Origin: Streptomyces filipinensis
Lineage (GTDB): Bacteria; Actinomycetota; Actinomycetes; Streptomycetales; Streptomycetaceae
DNA: 64,000 bases
Reading direction: 5' to 3'
NCBI RefSeq assembly: GCF_014649495.1
Contig: NZ_BMTD01000001.1
Location: 372,001-436,000, forward strand
Shown here: positions 1-9,638 of the stretch, in pieces
Layout: each line of letters opens with the position of its first letter
How positions within the stretch are numbered: position 1 is the stretch's first letter
Position numbers and translations under genes: made by a program
The notes under the pieces: model-generated
Told to the model about the DNA's origin: nothing
The model's database searches: none
The model's input: the letters and a program-made list of their open reading frames with translations, nothing else

Positions 1-155
1 TCAAAGTCGCGCATGGTGGCGAGGTCGACGGCGGCACCGGTGTCGGAGATGAGCCGGGCCACGAGGGAGGCGAGGCGGGCGTTCGTAGAATCGGCCCGCA
101 GGGCCGCGCCGAAGACCAGGAACCGCAGCGGGCCGGGGAGCGAGTCCGTGGGCAT
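1..155 (-). CDS. NAD(P)H-dependent FMN reductase family protein, N-terminal part only
   Basis: Reading leftward from an ATG at 155, the frame stays open to the window edge (51 codons). The start of the protein reads PLRFLVFGAALRADSTNARL, followed by a segment ending in VDLATMRDF. This is the typical N-terminus of the flavodoxin-like NADPH-dependent FMN reductase family: a hydrophobic first strand, then a phosphate-binding loop with S/T and N (here RADSTNARL). Such proteins are cytoplasmic and reduce FMN or quinones using NAD(P)H. A purine-rich GGAAGGA lies 7 bases upstream of the ATG and supports this start. The rest of the gene lies outside the window, so catalytic completeness cannot be judged. 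It is divergent from the GntR remnant on its right. Confidence 0.7.
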   Translation of the reverse strand, partial: MPTDSLPGPLRFLVFGAALRADSTNARLASLVARLISDTGAAVDLATMRDF

Positions 156-285
156 GGATCCGTCCTTCCGTCGCGGGCAAGCCCCTCCAGGAGGGTGCCC
201 CACCGACAAGTCTGGTTCCTCAGCCGGCGTCACGCGACAGGGCCAGGAACCGACAGGTCCGAGCCGGTCAGGACAATGGCTCGGC

Positions 286-882
286 CTGGAGGGGCGGGCT
301 GGTTCGGGCACGTACGTCGCTGAGCCCCGGCAGCGGGTGCGGATGGTCCGTTCGTCGGCGCGTGAGCGGCCCGACGGGTCGCCGTTCCGAGCGGACATGA
401 AGGCCGTGGGCAGGCAGGGGGACTGGGAGAGCCGGAGTGACGCCAAGGTGCCGGCTCCCGCGGACATCGCGGCCCGGCTCGGAATCGCCGAGGGTGAGCT
501 GTGTGTCCGGACGACGTACGAGTTCCTGAGCGACGGCAGGCCGGTGCAGCTGTCCACGAGCTGGGAGCCGTACGACCTCACCGCCGGCACCCTCGTCGTC
601 CTCCCCGAGGGAGGGCCGCACGCCGGGGCGGGTGTCGTGCACCGCATGGCCGCGATCGGGGTCACCGTCAGCCACGCCGTGGAGCAGCCCGAGCCGAGGC
701 AGGCGACCGCCGAGGAGGCGTCGATACTCGGCATCCAGAAGGCCGCGCTCGTCACGCACATCCGGCGGACGTACTACAGCGACCAGGGGCGGCCCGTGGA
801 GACTGCGGACATCGTGGTGCCCGCTGCTCACTGCGAGATCGTGTACGAGATCCCGATTAATCGCCAGTGGCTTTGTCCATGA
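286..882 (+). pseudogene. GntR-family regulator remnant: UTRA effector domain without its DNA-binding domain
   Basis: The frame encodes the end of a GntR winged helix (the wing GSGTYVAEP) and then a full UTRA ligand-binding domain, with VRSSARERPDGSPFRADM, VVLPEGGPHAG, RTYYSD and VETADIVVP as landmarks. In the family these follow about 60 residues of helix-turn-helix. Upstream of 286 the same frame is unrelated low-quality sequence, with no helix-turn-helix in any plus frame before the divergent FMN reductase. The frame ends at 882 inside the left copy of an inverted repeat, just where family similarity ends. I infer a regulator that lost its DNA-binding half and had its 3' end trimmed. It could only work if the HTH were supplied elsewhere, which is unlikely. 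Confidence 0.7.
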
Positions 883-908
883 GAACGGACAGCAGACGTT
901 CATGGCTA
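868..908. repeat. Left copy of a ~41-bp inverted repeat
   Basis: This stretch matches the reverse complement of 1574-1614 at about 35 of 41 positions by eye. The shared core is GTCCATGAGAAC followed by A/G-GACAGC. It starts where the GntR remnant loses family similarity. Together the two copies bracket about 665 bp that holds one small gene. They could be terminal repeats of a decayed MITE-like element. Confidence 0.55.
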
Positions 909-1091
909 CGCGAGGCGTCAGAGCGCACCGAGGATCCGAACGCGGCTTGAGTTTCGGCCCGAGAGGCGGCCCCCGGGGCTTGGCAGGCGGTGTGCGGCCC
1001 TGGCAACATCCGTCCGAACATAGTCGCGACGTTCCCGCCGATTAGTGTGCGGCGCCGACTGTGTCAGAGCCGCACAGGCGGCCTGGACGGC

Positions 1092-1487
1092 TCAGTGGTC
1101 GCCCATGGGCGGGGGCACGAGGCGTGGCAGTGGCTGATGCCAGTCTCCCAGCCTCATGAGGAGAAACCGACGAGCGAGAGAACGAATGTCGTCCCATGCC
1201 GAATCTGTGGCCAGAGCGTTGTCCCAGGGGCCGACCCGGCGGGTGGCATCGATCTCGCCGATGCGACGGCCGATGGCCCGAAGATGACGCTGATCCTCAG
1301 GCTCGAAGGCTCCGCGCTCCGCGAGCCCCTCGGACACGCGGCACATGAGCTCCACCTCTTCAACGACGTCCTTCGTCTCCAGCTCACGCTCGCCCAGCCA
1401 GGCAAGTTGATCTCGGGCGTCGGCCGCTAGGAGGGCCGTGATGCGCAGTGTCCAGGTGCGCAGGTTCGCGTCGCCGAGATGGTTCAC
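1092..1487 (-). CDS. Small hypothetical protein (131 aa), conserved-looking
   Basis: A GTG at 1487 opens a 131-codon frame beginning VNHLGDANLRTWTLRI. The composition looks like a real soluble protein: amphipathic helical stretches, acidic LETKDVVEEVEL, and a balanced mix of hydrophobic and charged residues, unlike the Arg/Pro/Ala-rich frames around it. I recall similar 110-130 aa hypothetical proteins in other Streptomyces but cannot name a family. No membrane segment, signal peptide or metal motif is visible. The frame is open further upstream to about 1838, but that part is low-complexity and crosses the right inverted repeat copy, so the GTG is preferred although its ribosome binding site is weak. 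Function unknown. Confidence 0.5.
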   Translation of the reverse strand: MNHLGDANLRTWTLRITALLAADARDQLAWLGERELETKDVVEEVELMCRVSEGLAERGAFEPEDQRHLRAIGRRIGEIDATRRVGPWDNALATDSAWDDIRSLARRFLLMRLGDWHQPLPRLVPPPMGDH

Positions 1488-1955
1488 GCGTGCATGATCG
1501 CACCCAGCTCCCGCAATCGTGTTCGGGGGCACGGAGGGCGGCAACGGCCTGCGTGGCGGTCGCGGAGGGCCCATAGTCGTGAACATCCGCTGTCTGTTCT
1601 CATGGACACAGCCACCTGGTCGTCTGGCTCCGCGCATGATCGCCGGGACAAGCCCTGGCCGACAGCCGACGGTGAACCTGCTGCCCGCCGGGGCTGCTCG
1701 TAAAAGGGGGCAGCCGTGCCCCAGGCGTGCCCGTCCAGCCCGCGAGCAGTGCCCCACTTCGGCCGTCCCTGGGCCGTCCGAGGCTCCCCGAGGCCACCCG
1801 ACGGCGACCGACAGTGACAGGCGAGCTGTCGCCGCCATCCGAGAAACCCCAGGTCACAGCCCCCGCACCAAACGGGTTAACACCCAAGCCTGGCGTTCAG
1901 GCAAGATGGGGTGTATCTGCCCACTGCCAGATTTCAAGCTGCCGGACGGTTTCTC
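1488..1955. other. Intergenic region upstream of ettA
   Basis: About 470 bases without a convincing gene. It contains the right inverted repeat copy (1574-1614). The rest has the base composition of decayed coding DNA but no recognisable domain on either strand. The promoter of ettA must lie in its last ~100 bases; I cannot fix a -35/-10 pair with confidence. Confidence 0.5.
1574..1614. repeat. Right copy of the ~41-bp inverted repeat
   Basis: Reverse-complement partner of 868-908 (about 85% identical by eye, no gaps). It lies upstream of the small leftward gene at 1092-1487. No target-site duplication is obvious next to the two copies. Confidence 0.55.
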
Positions 1956-3620
<1,665 letters not shown>

Positions 3621-3626
3621 TCGGTC

Positions 3627-4040
3627 TTGCGTCACATCTACCGCTGCCCGTTGCGCTGGTCGGACATGGACGCGTACGGACATGTCAACAACGCGATCTT
3701 CCTGCGCTACCTGGAGGAGGCTCGGATCGACTTCCTGTCCCTGCGGGGCAAGGAGTCCAAGCAGGGGTCCGTGGTGGCGCGCCATGAGATCGACTACAAG
3801 CGGCAGCTCGTCCACCGGCCCACGCCCGTGGACATCGAGCTGTGGGTCACGGACATCAAGGCCGCGTCCTTCACCGTCACCTACGAGGTGAAGGACGCGG
3901 AGGCGGTCTACGTGCGGGCCGCCACCGTGGTCGTCCCGTTCGACTTCGAGACGCAGCGGCCGCGCCGGCTCACCGCCCAGGAGCGGGAGTTCCTGCAGAA
4001 GTACCGGGACGACGCCGACGAGGAGGCCGTCGCCGCATGA
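3627..4040 (+). CDS. Hotdog-fold acyl-CoA thioesterase
   Basis: 137 aa single-domain hotdog protein. The N-terminus RCPLRWSDMDAYGHVNNAIF carries the 4HBT signature: D in SDMD, then GHVNN on the central helix. The acyl-CoA thioesterases use these residues to hydrolyse acyl-CoA thioesters in the cytoplasm. The length fits the family. The start is a TTG six bases after the ettA stop; the next in-frame ATG would delete the first strand. Its last codons overlap the next gene by ATGA, so translation is probably coupled. The substrate is not predictable from the sequence. Confidence 0.88.
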   Translation: MRHIYRCPLRWSDMDAYGHVNNAIFLRYLEEARIDFLSLRGKESKQGSVVARHEIDYKRQLVHRPTPVDIELWVTDIKAASFTVTYEVKDAEAVYVRAATVVVPFDFETQRPRRLTAQEREFLQKYRDDADEEAVAA

Positions 4041-4714
4041 CGGTGCTGCACCTGGCCGACGAGACGGAGGCGGCCGACCTCGCCGCCTTCCTCTCCCGGC
4101 TGCTCCACTACGACCGTGGAGCCGCGGTGCGCCTGCAGGCGGCCGGCACGGCGCTCGCCGTCTTCGGCCGCCCGCCGTCCTTCGAGGTGCTGGCCGTACG
4201 CGCGGTGCGGCTGGCCAAGCCGTACGAGAACGGCCTCGACGTCACCCTCGACGTGACCGTCTCCGCGGGTGAGTTCCTGGAGGGCGTGGACGAGCGCGCG
4301 GCCACCGCCGCCGTGCCCGCCGCGGTCACCGGCCCGCCGTGGGCCGGTGTGCTGCCGCCGCGCGGCGGCTGGCAGGCCGAGCCGGGGCTGCCCGCCCCGG
4401 ACGCGCTGCGGGCGACGGTCGCCGCGGCGGTCGCCGAGTTCCGGTCCCGTACGCAGGAACTGGCGCCGGACGGGCGTACCCGCGCGGAACTGGACCGGAT
4501 CGGCCGGGACATCTGGTCCCGGGAGATAGCGCGGACCGGGCTTCCGGTGCGGGCCGTGCACGCGGCCCAGTCCCTGGGCTTCCTGCGGCCGGGCGTCGGT
4601 CCGGCCGACACCGGGCTGTTCTCCTCGGGGGCGTGGCTCAGGCTGCGCACCCCCTACGGGTCCGTCGTGGTGCGCCGGGCCGGGCTCGGTCCGCTGGGCG
4701 TCACCATCCGCTGA
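4037..4714 (+). CDS. Conserved-looking protein of unknown function (225 aa)
   Basis: Starts at an ATG overlapping the thioesterase stop (ATGA), so it is the third gene of the ettA unit. The product is soluble, acidic-to-neutral and Ala/Arg-rich. It shows alternating strands and helices but no motif I can name. Landmarks are LHYDRGAAVRL near the N-terminus, LAKPYENGLDVTLDVTVSAGEF in the first third (strand-rich), a PPWAGVLPPRGGW segment in the middle, and LRLRTPYGSVVVRRAGLGP at the C-terminus. I recall such a gene after the ettA/thioesterase pair in other Streptomyces, which would suggest a conserved partner; that is memory, not a search. Function unknown. Confidence 0.75.
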   Translation: MTVLHLADETEAADLAAFLSRLLHYDRGAAVRLQAAGTALAVFGRPPSFEVLAVRAVRLAKPYENGLDVTLDVTVSAGEFLEGVDERAATAAVPAAVTGPPWAGVLPPRGGWQAEPGLPAPDALRATVAAAVAEFRSRTQELAPDGRTRAELDRIGRDIWSREIARTGLPVRAVHAAQSLGFLRPGVGPADTGLFSSGAWLRLRTPYGSVVVRRAGLGPLGVTIR

Positions 4715-4734
4715 ACCCACCCGGTCCCACTGCA

Positions 4735-4924
4735 CCTCGTCCGGCCATACCCCGATGTGGTCCGACTCCAGTTCCATGGCCACCCGGTCGCGCATGTCCA
4801 GGGCGCGGAGGCAGTCGGCGGGCAGCTGGAGGCGGCCGGCGCGGTCGAGCATGGCGTACTCGCGGGCCACGACCGTCTCGTGGCCGGTCGTGGCGTCGAG
4901 TGAAAGTGACCGGATTCCGGCCAC
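4735..4924 (-). pseudogene. C-terminal fragment of a Streptomyces ABC-transporter ATPase-type protein
   Basis: The leftward frame reads AREYAMLDRAGRLQLP and then DRVAMELESDHIGVWPDE. This matches, from memory, the C-terminal tail of a Streptomyces ABC ATPase group that ends with an AbrB-like strand segment (DRAGRLQLP) and (P/S)DHIGVWPD. No Walker A, signature or Walker B precedes it: upstream lies a terminator hairpin and the globin gene. The frame has no stop where the family normally ends. I read it as a broken relic of about 60 residues. Confidence 0.5.
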
Positions 4925-4941
4925 AGGCGGCCGGAATCCGG
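4910..4941 (-). terminator. Perfect 13-bp hairpin downstream of the globin gene
   Basis: Arms 4910-4922 and 4929-4941 are perfectly complementary with a 6-base loop. The hairpin lies about 20 bases after the leftward globin stop (4962). There is no long T-run, as is usual in Streptomyces. Confidence 0.7.
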
Positions 4942-4961
4942 CGTTCAGTGACGGCTGTTCG

Positions 4962-5366
4962 TCAGTCCGGGGCGTTGATCATCGACGCGGCGGCGTACGT
5001 CAGGTAGTTCCACAGCGTCGTCTCGTGCTCCTCGGAGAGCCCGAGTTCGTCGACGGCCACCCGCATGTGCCTCAGCCAGGCGTCGTGCGCCGCCCGGTCC
5101 ACCGTGAACGGGGCGTGCCGCATGCGCAGCCGGGGGTGGCCGCGGTTGTCGCTGTAGGTGGTGGGGCCGCCCCAGTACTGCATCAGGAACAGGGTGAGGC
5201 GCTCCTCTGCCGGGCCCAGGTCCTCCTCCGGGTACATCGCCCTGAAGCCCGGGTCCCCGGCGACTCCCTCGTAGAAACGGTGGACGAGCCGACGGAAGGT
5301 CTCCTCCCCGCCGACCTGCTCGTAGAAGGTCTGCTCCTGAAGCGTGCCGCGCCGAATCTCATTCAC
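4962..5366 (-). CDS. glbO: Group II truncated haemoglobin (trHbO)
   Basis: 134 aa, typical size for a 2-on-2 globin. It reads TFYEQVGGEETFRRLVHRFY in the AB helices, then QYWGGP and YSDNRGHPRLRMRHAPF around the F helix. The histidine in RMRHAPF is the expected proximal haem ligand, and AWLRHM supplies the conserved tryptophan of the G helix that marks group II. These proteins bind O2 or NO with haem in the cytoplasm and are linked to redox or nitric oxide defence. The ATG at 5366 is the only good start. It is divergent from the methyltransferase at 5447, with an 80-base shared promoter region, and ends in a strong hairpin. Confidence 0.92.
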   Translation of the reverse strand: MNEIRRGTLQEQTFYEQVGGEETFRRLVHRFYEGVAGDPGFRAMYPEEDLGPAEERLTLFLMQYWGGPTTYSDNRGHPRLRMRHAPFTVDRAAHDAWLRHMRVAVDELGLSEEHETTLWNYLTYAAASMINAPD

Positions 5367-5446
5367 CCGTCCATCGTCTCAGACCGGGTGGCCCAGGACT
5401 CAAGGCCTAGGACCCCGGGGAACCGCCCCGCCCCTACTGTGGACCC

Positions 5447-6424
5447 ATGGGCGCCTACGACACCGAGACCGACCGCCTGGCCGCCGCCGCGCGGGACGCG
5501 CTGGTGCGGGAGATCGACGCCGACGGGGCCTTCGCCGGGGACCCGGTGTGGCGGGAGGCGTTCGCGGCGGTGCCCCGGCACCTGTTCGTGCCGTACTACT
5601 ACGTCGCCGGGCCGCACGGCTATGAGCGCCGCTGGGGCGAGAGCCCCGACCCCCAGGCCCGTGCGCGCTGGGTCCGCGGCGCCTACGCGGACGTACCGCT
5701 GGCCACCCGGCTGCGCGACGGCGAGCTGCTCTCCTCCAGCAGCCAGCCCTCGCTGATGGCGCGGATGCTGGCCGCCCTGGAGGTCGAGGAGGGCGACCGG
5801 GTCCTGGAAGTGGGCGCCGGCACCGGCTACAACGCGGCCCTGCTCGCCCACCGGCTCGGCGACGACGACCTCGTCACGACCGTCGACCTGGAACCGGAGA
5901 TCACCGAGGCGGCCCGCCGGCACCTGGCCGCGGCCGGGTTCCGCCCGGCCGTCGTCACCGGCGACGGCGCGCGCGGCGTGCCCGAACGCGCCCCCTACGA
6001 CCGGATCATCGCCACCTGCGAACTGTCCACGATCCCGCGCGCCTGGCTCGCCCAGTGCCGCCCCGGTGCCCGGATCCTGACCCCGCTGGCCACCGGTCTG
6101 CTCGCGCTCACGGTGCGGGACGCGGCACACGCCGAGGGCCGGTTCCTGCCCACCGCCGCCTACTTCGTACCGCTGCGCGGCGCGGGCCGGGCACAGCCGG
6201 AGGGCGTGTCGTTCGCCGGGCTGCCGGACGGGGCCCGCGAGCAGGAGACGTTCCGTTTCCTGCTCGCGCTGACCCGGGGCACCCTCGATCCGCGGGAGGC
6301 CTACGCGCTGTGGGAGCGCGAGGGCACGCCGGAGCGCGAGCGGTACGGCGTCACGGTCGGCGGCGAGCACACCTGGGCGTGGCTGGACGAGCCGGCGGGG
6401 CCGTACGCCTGGCCCCTGTCCTGA
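5447..6424 (+). CDS. SAM-dependent methyltransferase, protein-L-isoaspartate O-methyltransferase-like
   Basis: 325 aa. The N-terminal third contains FAAVPRHLFVPYYY and SSSSQPSLMARML, which resemble the PCMT substrate-loop region (PR..FVP and SSSQPS..A.M). It is followed by the SAM-binding motif RVLEVGAGTGYNAALLA and acidic strand 2 TVDLEPEI. PCMT enzymes repair isoaspartate in aged proteins. The C-terminal ~120 residues (QETFRFLLALTRGTLDPREAYALW onward) are an extra domain that classical PCMTs of ~220 aa lack. Actinobacterial variants of this kind are often used in RiPP maturation or have unknown substrates; no RiPP genes are adjacent. It converges with the FHA gene with only 6 bases between the stop codons. 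Confidence 0.82.
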   Translation: MGAYDTETDRLAAAARDALVREIDADGAFAGDPVWREAFAAVPRHLFVPYYYVAGPHGYERRWGESPDPQARARWVRGAYADVPLATRLRDGELLSSSSQPSLMARMLAALEVEEGDRVLEVGAGTGYNAALLAHRLGDDDLVTTVDLEPEITEAARRHLAAAGFRPAVVTGDGARGVPERAPYDRIIATCELSTIPRAWLAQCRPGARILTPLATGLLALTVRDAAHAEGRFLPTAAYFVPLRGAGRAQPEGVSFAGLPDGAREQETFRFLLALTRGTLDPREAYALWEREGTPERERYGVTVGGEHTWAWLDEPAGPYAWPLS

Positions 6425-6430
6425 CCCCTG

Positions 6431-8152
6431 CTAGCCGCGGCGGATGGTGATCGTCGTCCAGGCGCCCACGTGCACCCGGTCGCCGTCCTGCAGCGGAACC
6501 GGCACGAACGGCTGGATCGGTTCCTCGGACATGTTGACCGTGGTGCCGTTGGTCGAGTTCTGGTCGACGACCGCCCAGCTGCCGTCCGGCTGCTGCACCA
6601 GCACCGCGTGCTGGTGCGAGACGCCCGGGTCCTCCGGCGGCACCGCCAGATCGATGTCGGGGGTGTCGCCGGTGGAGTGCCGGCGGCGGCCGATGGTGAG
6701 CTGGTTGCCGCTGAGCGTGCGCTGCTGCTCGGGCGAGTACGCGGGCAGGTTCAGCCCCGTGGCCTCGGGGCCCGAGCGGTGCATCATCGCCATGAAGTAG
6801 TCGCGGTCCGGACCGATGGTCACCGTCCAGGTGACCCGCTGCGGCGGGAAGCCGGGGCCGCCGGGCGGTGCCTGCGTGGCGCCGGGCTGCGGGTAGCCGT
6901 AACCGCCACCCGGGCCGCCGCCGGGACCCTGCGGCTGCCCCGGTCCGGACGGGCCGGCGGACGACGGCGGGGAGAGCATCCAGTCGTCCTCGGCGCCGCC
7001 GAAGGACGGACCGCCGGCGGGCGGCCGGCCGGTCTCGCCCGGGAACGCGGGGGGCGCGGGCGGACCGGACTGCTGGAACGCCTGCGGGGCACCGCCCGGA
7101 CCGGCCGGCGGGGGCGGTACCGGACGGGAGGGGTCGCCACCGAAGCCGCCGGGGCCGCCCTGGGTCGGTGCGGGGCCACCGGGGCCGGAGGGCTCACGGC
7201 CGAACGGGCCGCCGGGACCGGACGGCTCACGCCCGAAGGACGGCGGACCGGCGGGCGCGCCGGGGCCACCAGGACCCTGACCCGGGCCGCCGCCGAAGCC
7301 GGACGGACCGCCGGGAGCGCCGGGACCACCAGGACCGGCCGGACCCTGACCGGGGCCGCCGAAGCCGGACGGACCGCCGGGACCACCGGGACCCTGGCCC
7401 GGAGCGCCACCGAAGCCGGAAGGACCGCCAGGACCAGGACCCTGACCCGGGCCGCCGCCGAAGCCGGACGGACCGCCGGGAGCGCCGGGACCACCAGGAC
7501 CGGCCGGACCCTGACCGGGGCCGCCGAAGCCGGACGGGCCACCGGGACCACCGGGACCCTGGCCCGGAGCGCCACGGAAGCCGGAAGGACCTCCGGGACC
7601 GCCAGGACCAGGACCCTGACCCGGGCCGCCGCCGAAGCCGGACGGACCGCCCTGGCCCGGCGGGCCGGGCGGGGTCGGCGGGCCGGACGGGCCACGGTCG
7701 CCGCCGAACGGCGTCGGGCCCGACGGCTCGCTGCCGAAGGACGGGATCGGCTCGGCGGGCCGGTTCACCTGCGAGGGCCGCGAGCCCTGGTACTCGTACC
7801 CGTCACCGCCGCCGTACGTCGCGCTCGGCGGCTGGAACCGCGGCTGCGCCGGGCGCGGCGGCGCGGCCGGGGTGTAGGAGGTGGCCGTGTTGGTCAGGAA
7901 GTTCCACCGGCACTCCTCGCAGAAGGGCGCGCCGCCCTCGCGGGGCGTACGGCACTGCGGGCACAGCTCCGGCTCCGGGGCCGCCGCGGCCGGCGGGCGT
8001 GCGCCGGCCGGGTCGCCCTGCGGGGGCGGGAAGCCGTAACCGCCCGCGGGCGGGGGCGGCGGGGGCGGAGGTACGGCACCGGCCATGCGGTGACCGCAGA
8101 CCTCGCACCAGTCGTCGGAACCCGACTGGTGTCCGTTCGGGCAGGTCGGCAT
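6431..8152 (-). CDS. FHA-domain protein with two N-terminal zinc ribbons and a Gly/Pro repeat linker
   Basis: 573 aa, last gene of the PknG operon. Residues 1-22 hold a zinc ribbon (TCPNGHQ...CEVCG) and about residues 60-85 a second (LCPQCRTP...FCEECRW). Residues ~100-420 are Gly/Pro/Ser-rich repeats built on PSGFGG and GQGPGG units, predicted disordered. The C-terminal ~95 residues are a forkhead-associated domain with the expected landmarks TIGRR, GVSHQHA and NSTNGT, which bind phosphothreonine. The length is normal for such modular proteins but the linker is long. Because it is encoded with a Ser/Thr kinase and a PP2C phosphatase, it is a candidate reader or substrate of the kinase. It is not GarA/OdhI, which is a small FHA protein without ribbons. 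The VWA gene ends 35 bases upstream. Confidence 0.9.
   Translation of the reverse strand: MPTCPNGHQSGSDDWCEVCGHRMAGAVPPPPPPPPAGGYGFPPPQGDPAGARPPAAAAPEPELCPQCRTPREGGAPFCEECRWNFLTNTATSYTPAAPPRPAQPRFQPPSATYGGGDGYEYQGSRPSQVNRPAEPIPSFGSEPSGPTPFGGDRGPSGPPTPPGPPGQGGPSGFGGGPGQGPGPGGPGGPSGFRGAPGQGPGGPGGPSGFGGPGQGPAGPGGPGAPGGPSGFGGGPGQGPGPGGPSGFGGAPGQGPGGPGGPSGFGGPGQGPAGPGGPGAPGGPSGFGGGPGQGPGGPGAPAGPPSFGREPSGPGGPFGREPSGPGGPAPTQGGPGGFGGDPSRPVPPPPAGPGGAPQAFQQSGPPAPPAFPGETGRPPAGGPSFGGAEDDWMLSPPSSAGPSGPGQPQGPGGGPGGGYGYPQPGATQAPPGGPGFPPQRVTWTVTIGPDRDYFMAMMHRSGPEATGLNLPAYSPEQQRTLSGNQLTIGRRRHSTGDTPDIDLAVPPEDPGVSHQHAVLVQQPDGSWAVVDQNSTNGTTVNMSEEPIQPFVPVPLQDGDRVHVGAWTTITIRRG
7281..7650. repeat. Tandem duplication inside the FHA gene linker
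   Basis: A block starting at 7281 recurs at 7446 (165 bases later) and partly at 7620 (174 bases later), nearly identical. It encodes PSGFGG/GQGPGG-rich protein. The 9-base period difference keeps the frame. This is an in-frame minisatellite likely to vary in copy number among strains. Confidence 0.85.
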
Positions 8153-8187
8153 GTCGGCGCTTCCCCTTCTCCGGATCTTCTACTGGG

Positions 8188-9528
8188 TCACTTCTTTACA
8201 CGAACAGTCTTTGTGGACCGGGTCTCCAGAGTCATCTCATCCGCCTCCGCGACCTTCGTCTTCAACCGCACAGTACCTGTCGCGGCGTCGACCACGTCCA
8301 CCACCTTCGCAAGCAGTTTCGCAGTATCGGCGTTCCCGGAGGCGTTGGCGAGCTGAACAGCGCGGCCCAGTTTGGCCGTTGCTCCATCGAAATCGCCCGC
8401 TTTGCGAAGATCCAGGCCCTGTTGAATGGCTTGTGCCAGTTCGGCCTGCCCCGTGTAGTGGGCGACTTGGGGGTTGATCGAGGTCGAGGCCGTCATGTCG
8501 TCGGTCCACACCGCCCGCACCAGGCCCTGCGCGCCGAGGTTCTGCGCCGAACCGTCCGGCTCCGGCACGACCAGGGACACCCGCGCGGCGAGCATCTCCT
8601 GGCCGAGGCCGGCCGGCGGGACCTCCACGCACAGGTGGTAGTCGCGGGACTCGTCGCCCCAGGACCCGGTCGGGTAGTCCCCGGCGCGCGGCCCGGCCTC
8701 GCCGCGACGGTCGGTCAAGTCCTCGACGGCGGGCGCCACTTGCTTGACGAAGCGGATCTTCGTGCCGACCGGCGTCCACACCCGGAGGGAGACGTCGGCG
8801 ACCTCCTTGCCCATCGCCGTCTCCATCATCCGCGTGAAGTCGGCGGCGAGCCCGGCCGGATCGGCGACGATGTCGGCCGTGCCGAGCAGTGCCGAGGCGA
8901 TGCCTGTGACTTCTTTCACTTCCCAGTCGGTGCCCACGCCCCGCGCGTCACAGGTGAACCGTCCGGCACAGGCCTCCAGCGTGGCCCTCAGATCCTGCGG
9001 CGACTCGTGTTCGTTGCGGCCGTCGGTGAGCAGGATGCCGTGCCGGATGGAGACGTCCGCCGAGTTCAGCAGCCGGTCCGCCAGGCGCAGCCAGGTCCCG
9101 ATGGCCGTACCTCCGCCCGCGCTCAGCCGGCGCAGTGCCTGCCTGGCCTGCTCGCGGGTGGTGGCGTCGGCGACCGCGAGCCGCCCGCCGCCCGGATAGA
9201 CCTCCTTGGCCACGTGTGTGCCGTCGATCACCGCGAAGTGCGTGCCGTCGCGCAGGGCGTCGACCGCGGCGGCCGTGGCGTCCCGGGCACCCCGCATCTT
9301 GGTCGGCGGGTAGTCCATGGAACCGGAGCAGTCCACCATGATCGCCACCGCCGCGGACGGGCCGCGGCCCCGCGGGTACACCGGGGCCAGGTGGCTGCCG
9401 ACGGTGCCGCCGCCGGTCGCCGTCACGGTGACGATGGCGTTGACCTCGCGGCCGCCCTCGGGCAGGTACTCGTTCTGGTAGACGTCCATCGAGAACTGCG
9501 GCACATGCGACTTCGCGAAAATGGCCAT
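8188..9528 (-). CDS. von Willebrand factor A (VWA) domain protein
   Basis: 446 aa, soluble, no signal peptide. Residues 61-70 read VAIMVDCSGS, a complete MIDAS metal site (D66, S68, S70), and LLTDGRNEHE follows later, so the VWA domain spans about 60-230. The middle is a strand-rich region (TPVGTKIRFVKQ, YHLCVEVPP). The C-terminal 90 residues are helical with a repeat-like ALDLRKAGDFDGATAKL pattern, close to TPR. Such proteins usually scaffold multi-protein complexes through a Mg-dependent contact. The ATG at 9528 has a GAGGGGG upstream. The PP2C gene ends 110 bases upstream, the FHA gene starts 35 bases downstream. I infer an adaptor in the kinase/phosphatase pathway; the partner is unknown. 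Confidence 0.88.
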   Translation of the reverse strand: MAIFAKSHVPQFSMDVYQNEYLPEGGREVNAIVTVTATGGGTVGSHLAPVYPRGRGPSAAVAIMVDCSGSMDYPPTKMRGARDATAAAVDALRDGTHFAVIDGTHVAKEVYPGGGRLAVADATTREQARQALRRLSAGGGTAIGTWLRLADRLLNSADVSIRHGILLTDGRNEHESPQDLRATLEACAGRFTCDARGVGTDWEVKEVTGIASALLGTADIVADPAGLAADFTRMMETAMGKEVADVSLRVWTPVGTKIRFVKQVAPAVEDLTDRRGEAGPRAGDYPTGSWGDESRDYHLCVEVPPAGLGQEMLAARVSLVVPEPDGSAQNLGAQGLVRAVWTDDMTASTSINPQVAHYTGQAELAQAIQQGLDLRKAGDFDGATAKLGRAVQLANASGNADTAKLLAKVVDVVDAATGTVRLKTKVAEADEMTLETRSTKTVRVKK

Positions 9529-9638
9529 GCTCGCTCGAATCCCCCTCGGCACACCCCGCTGACGCGAGGCGGTACGTGTGAACGGACCGCTCCCCCGCGG
9601 CCCGGTGAGGCTTCCCCGTTCGTACGGTTCGTACGGCC

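Noticed and set aside
268-903. Leftward open frame across the GntR remnant
   Set aside because: It is the antisense of the UTRA coding sequence and has no recognisable domain; only its first residues come from the inverted repeat.
5447-6424. PCMT-like methyltransferase considered as a RiPP maturation enzyme
   Set aside because: Some actinobacterial relatives serve RiPP pathways, but there is no precursor or cyclase gene within reach, so no such claim is made.
7281-7650. Regular repeats considered as a CRISPR-like array
   Set aside because: The repeats are directly tandem, without unique spacers, and are in frame within a Gly/Pro linker.
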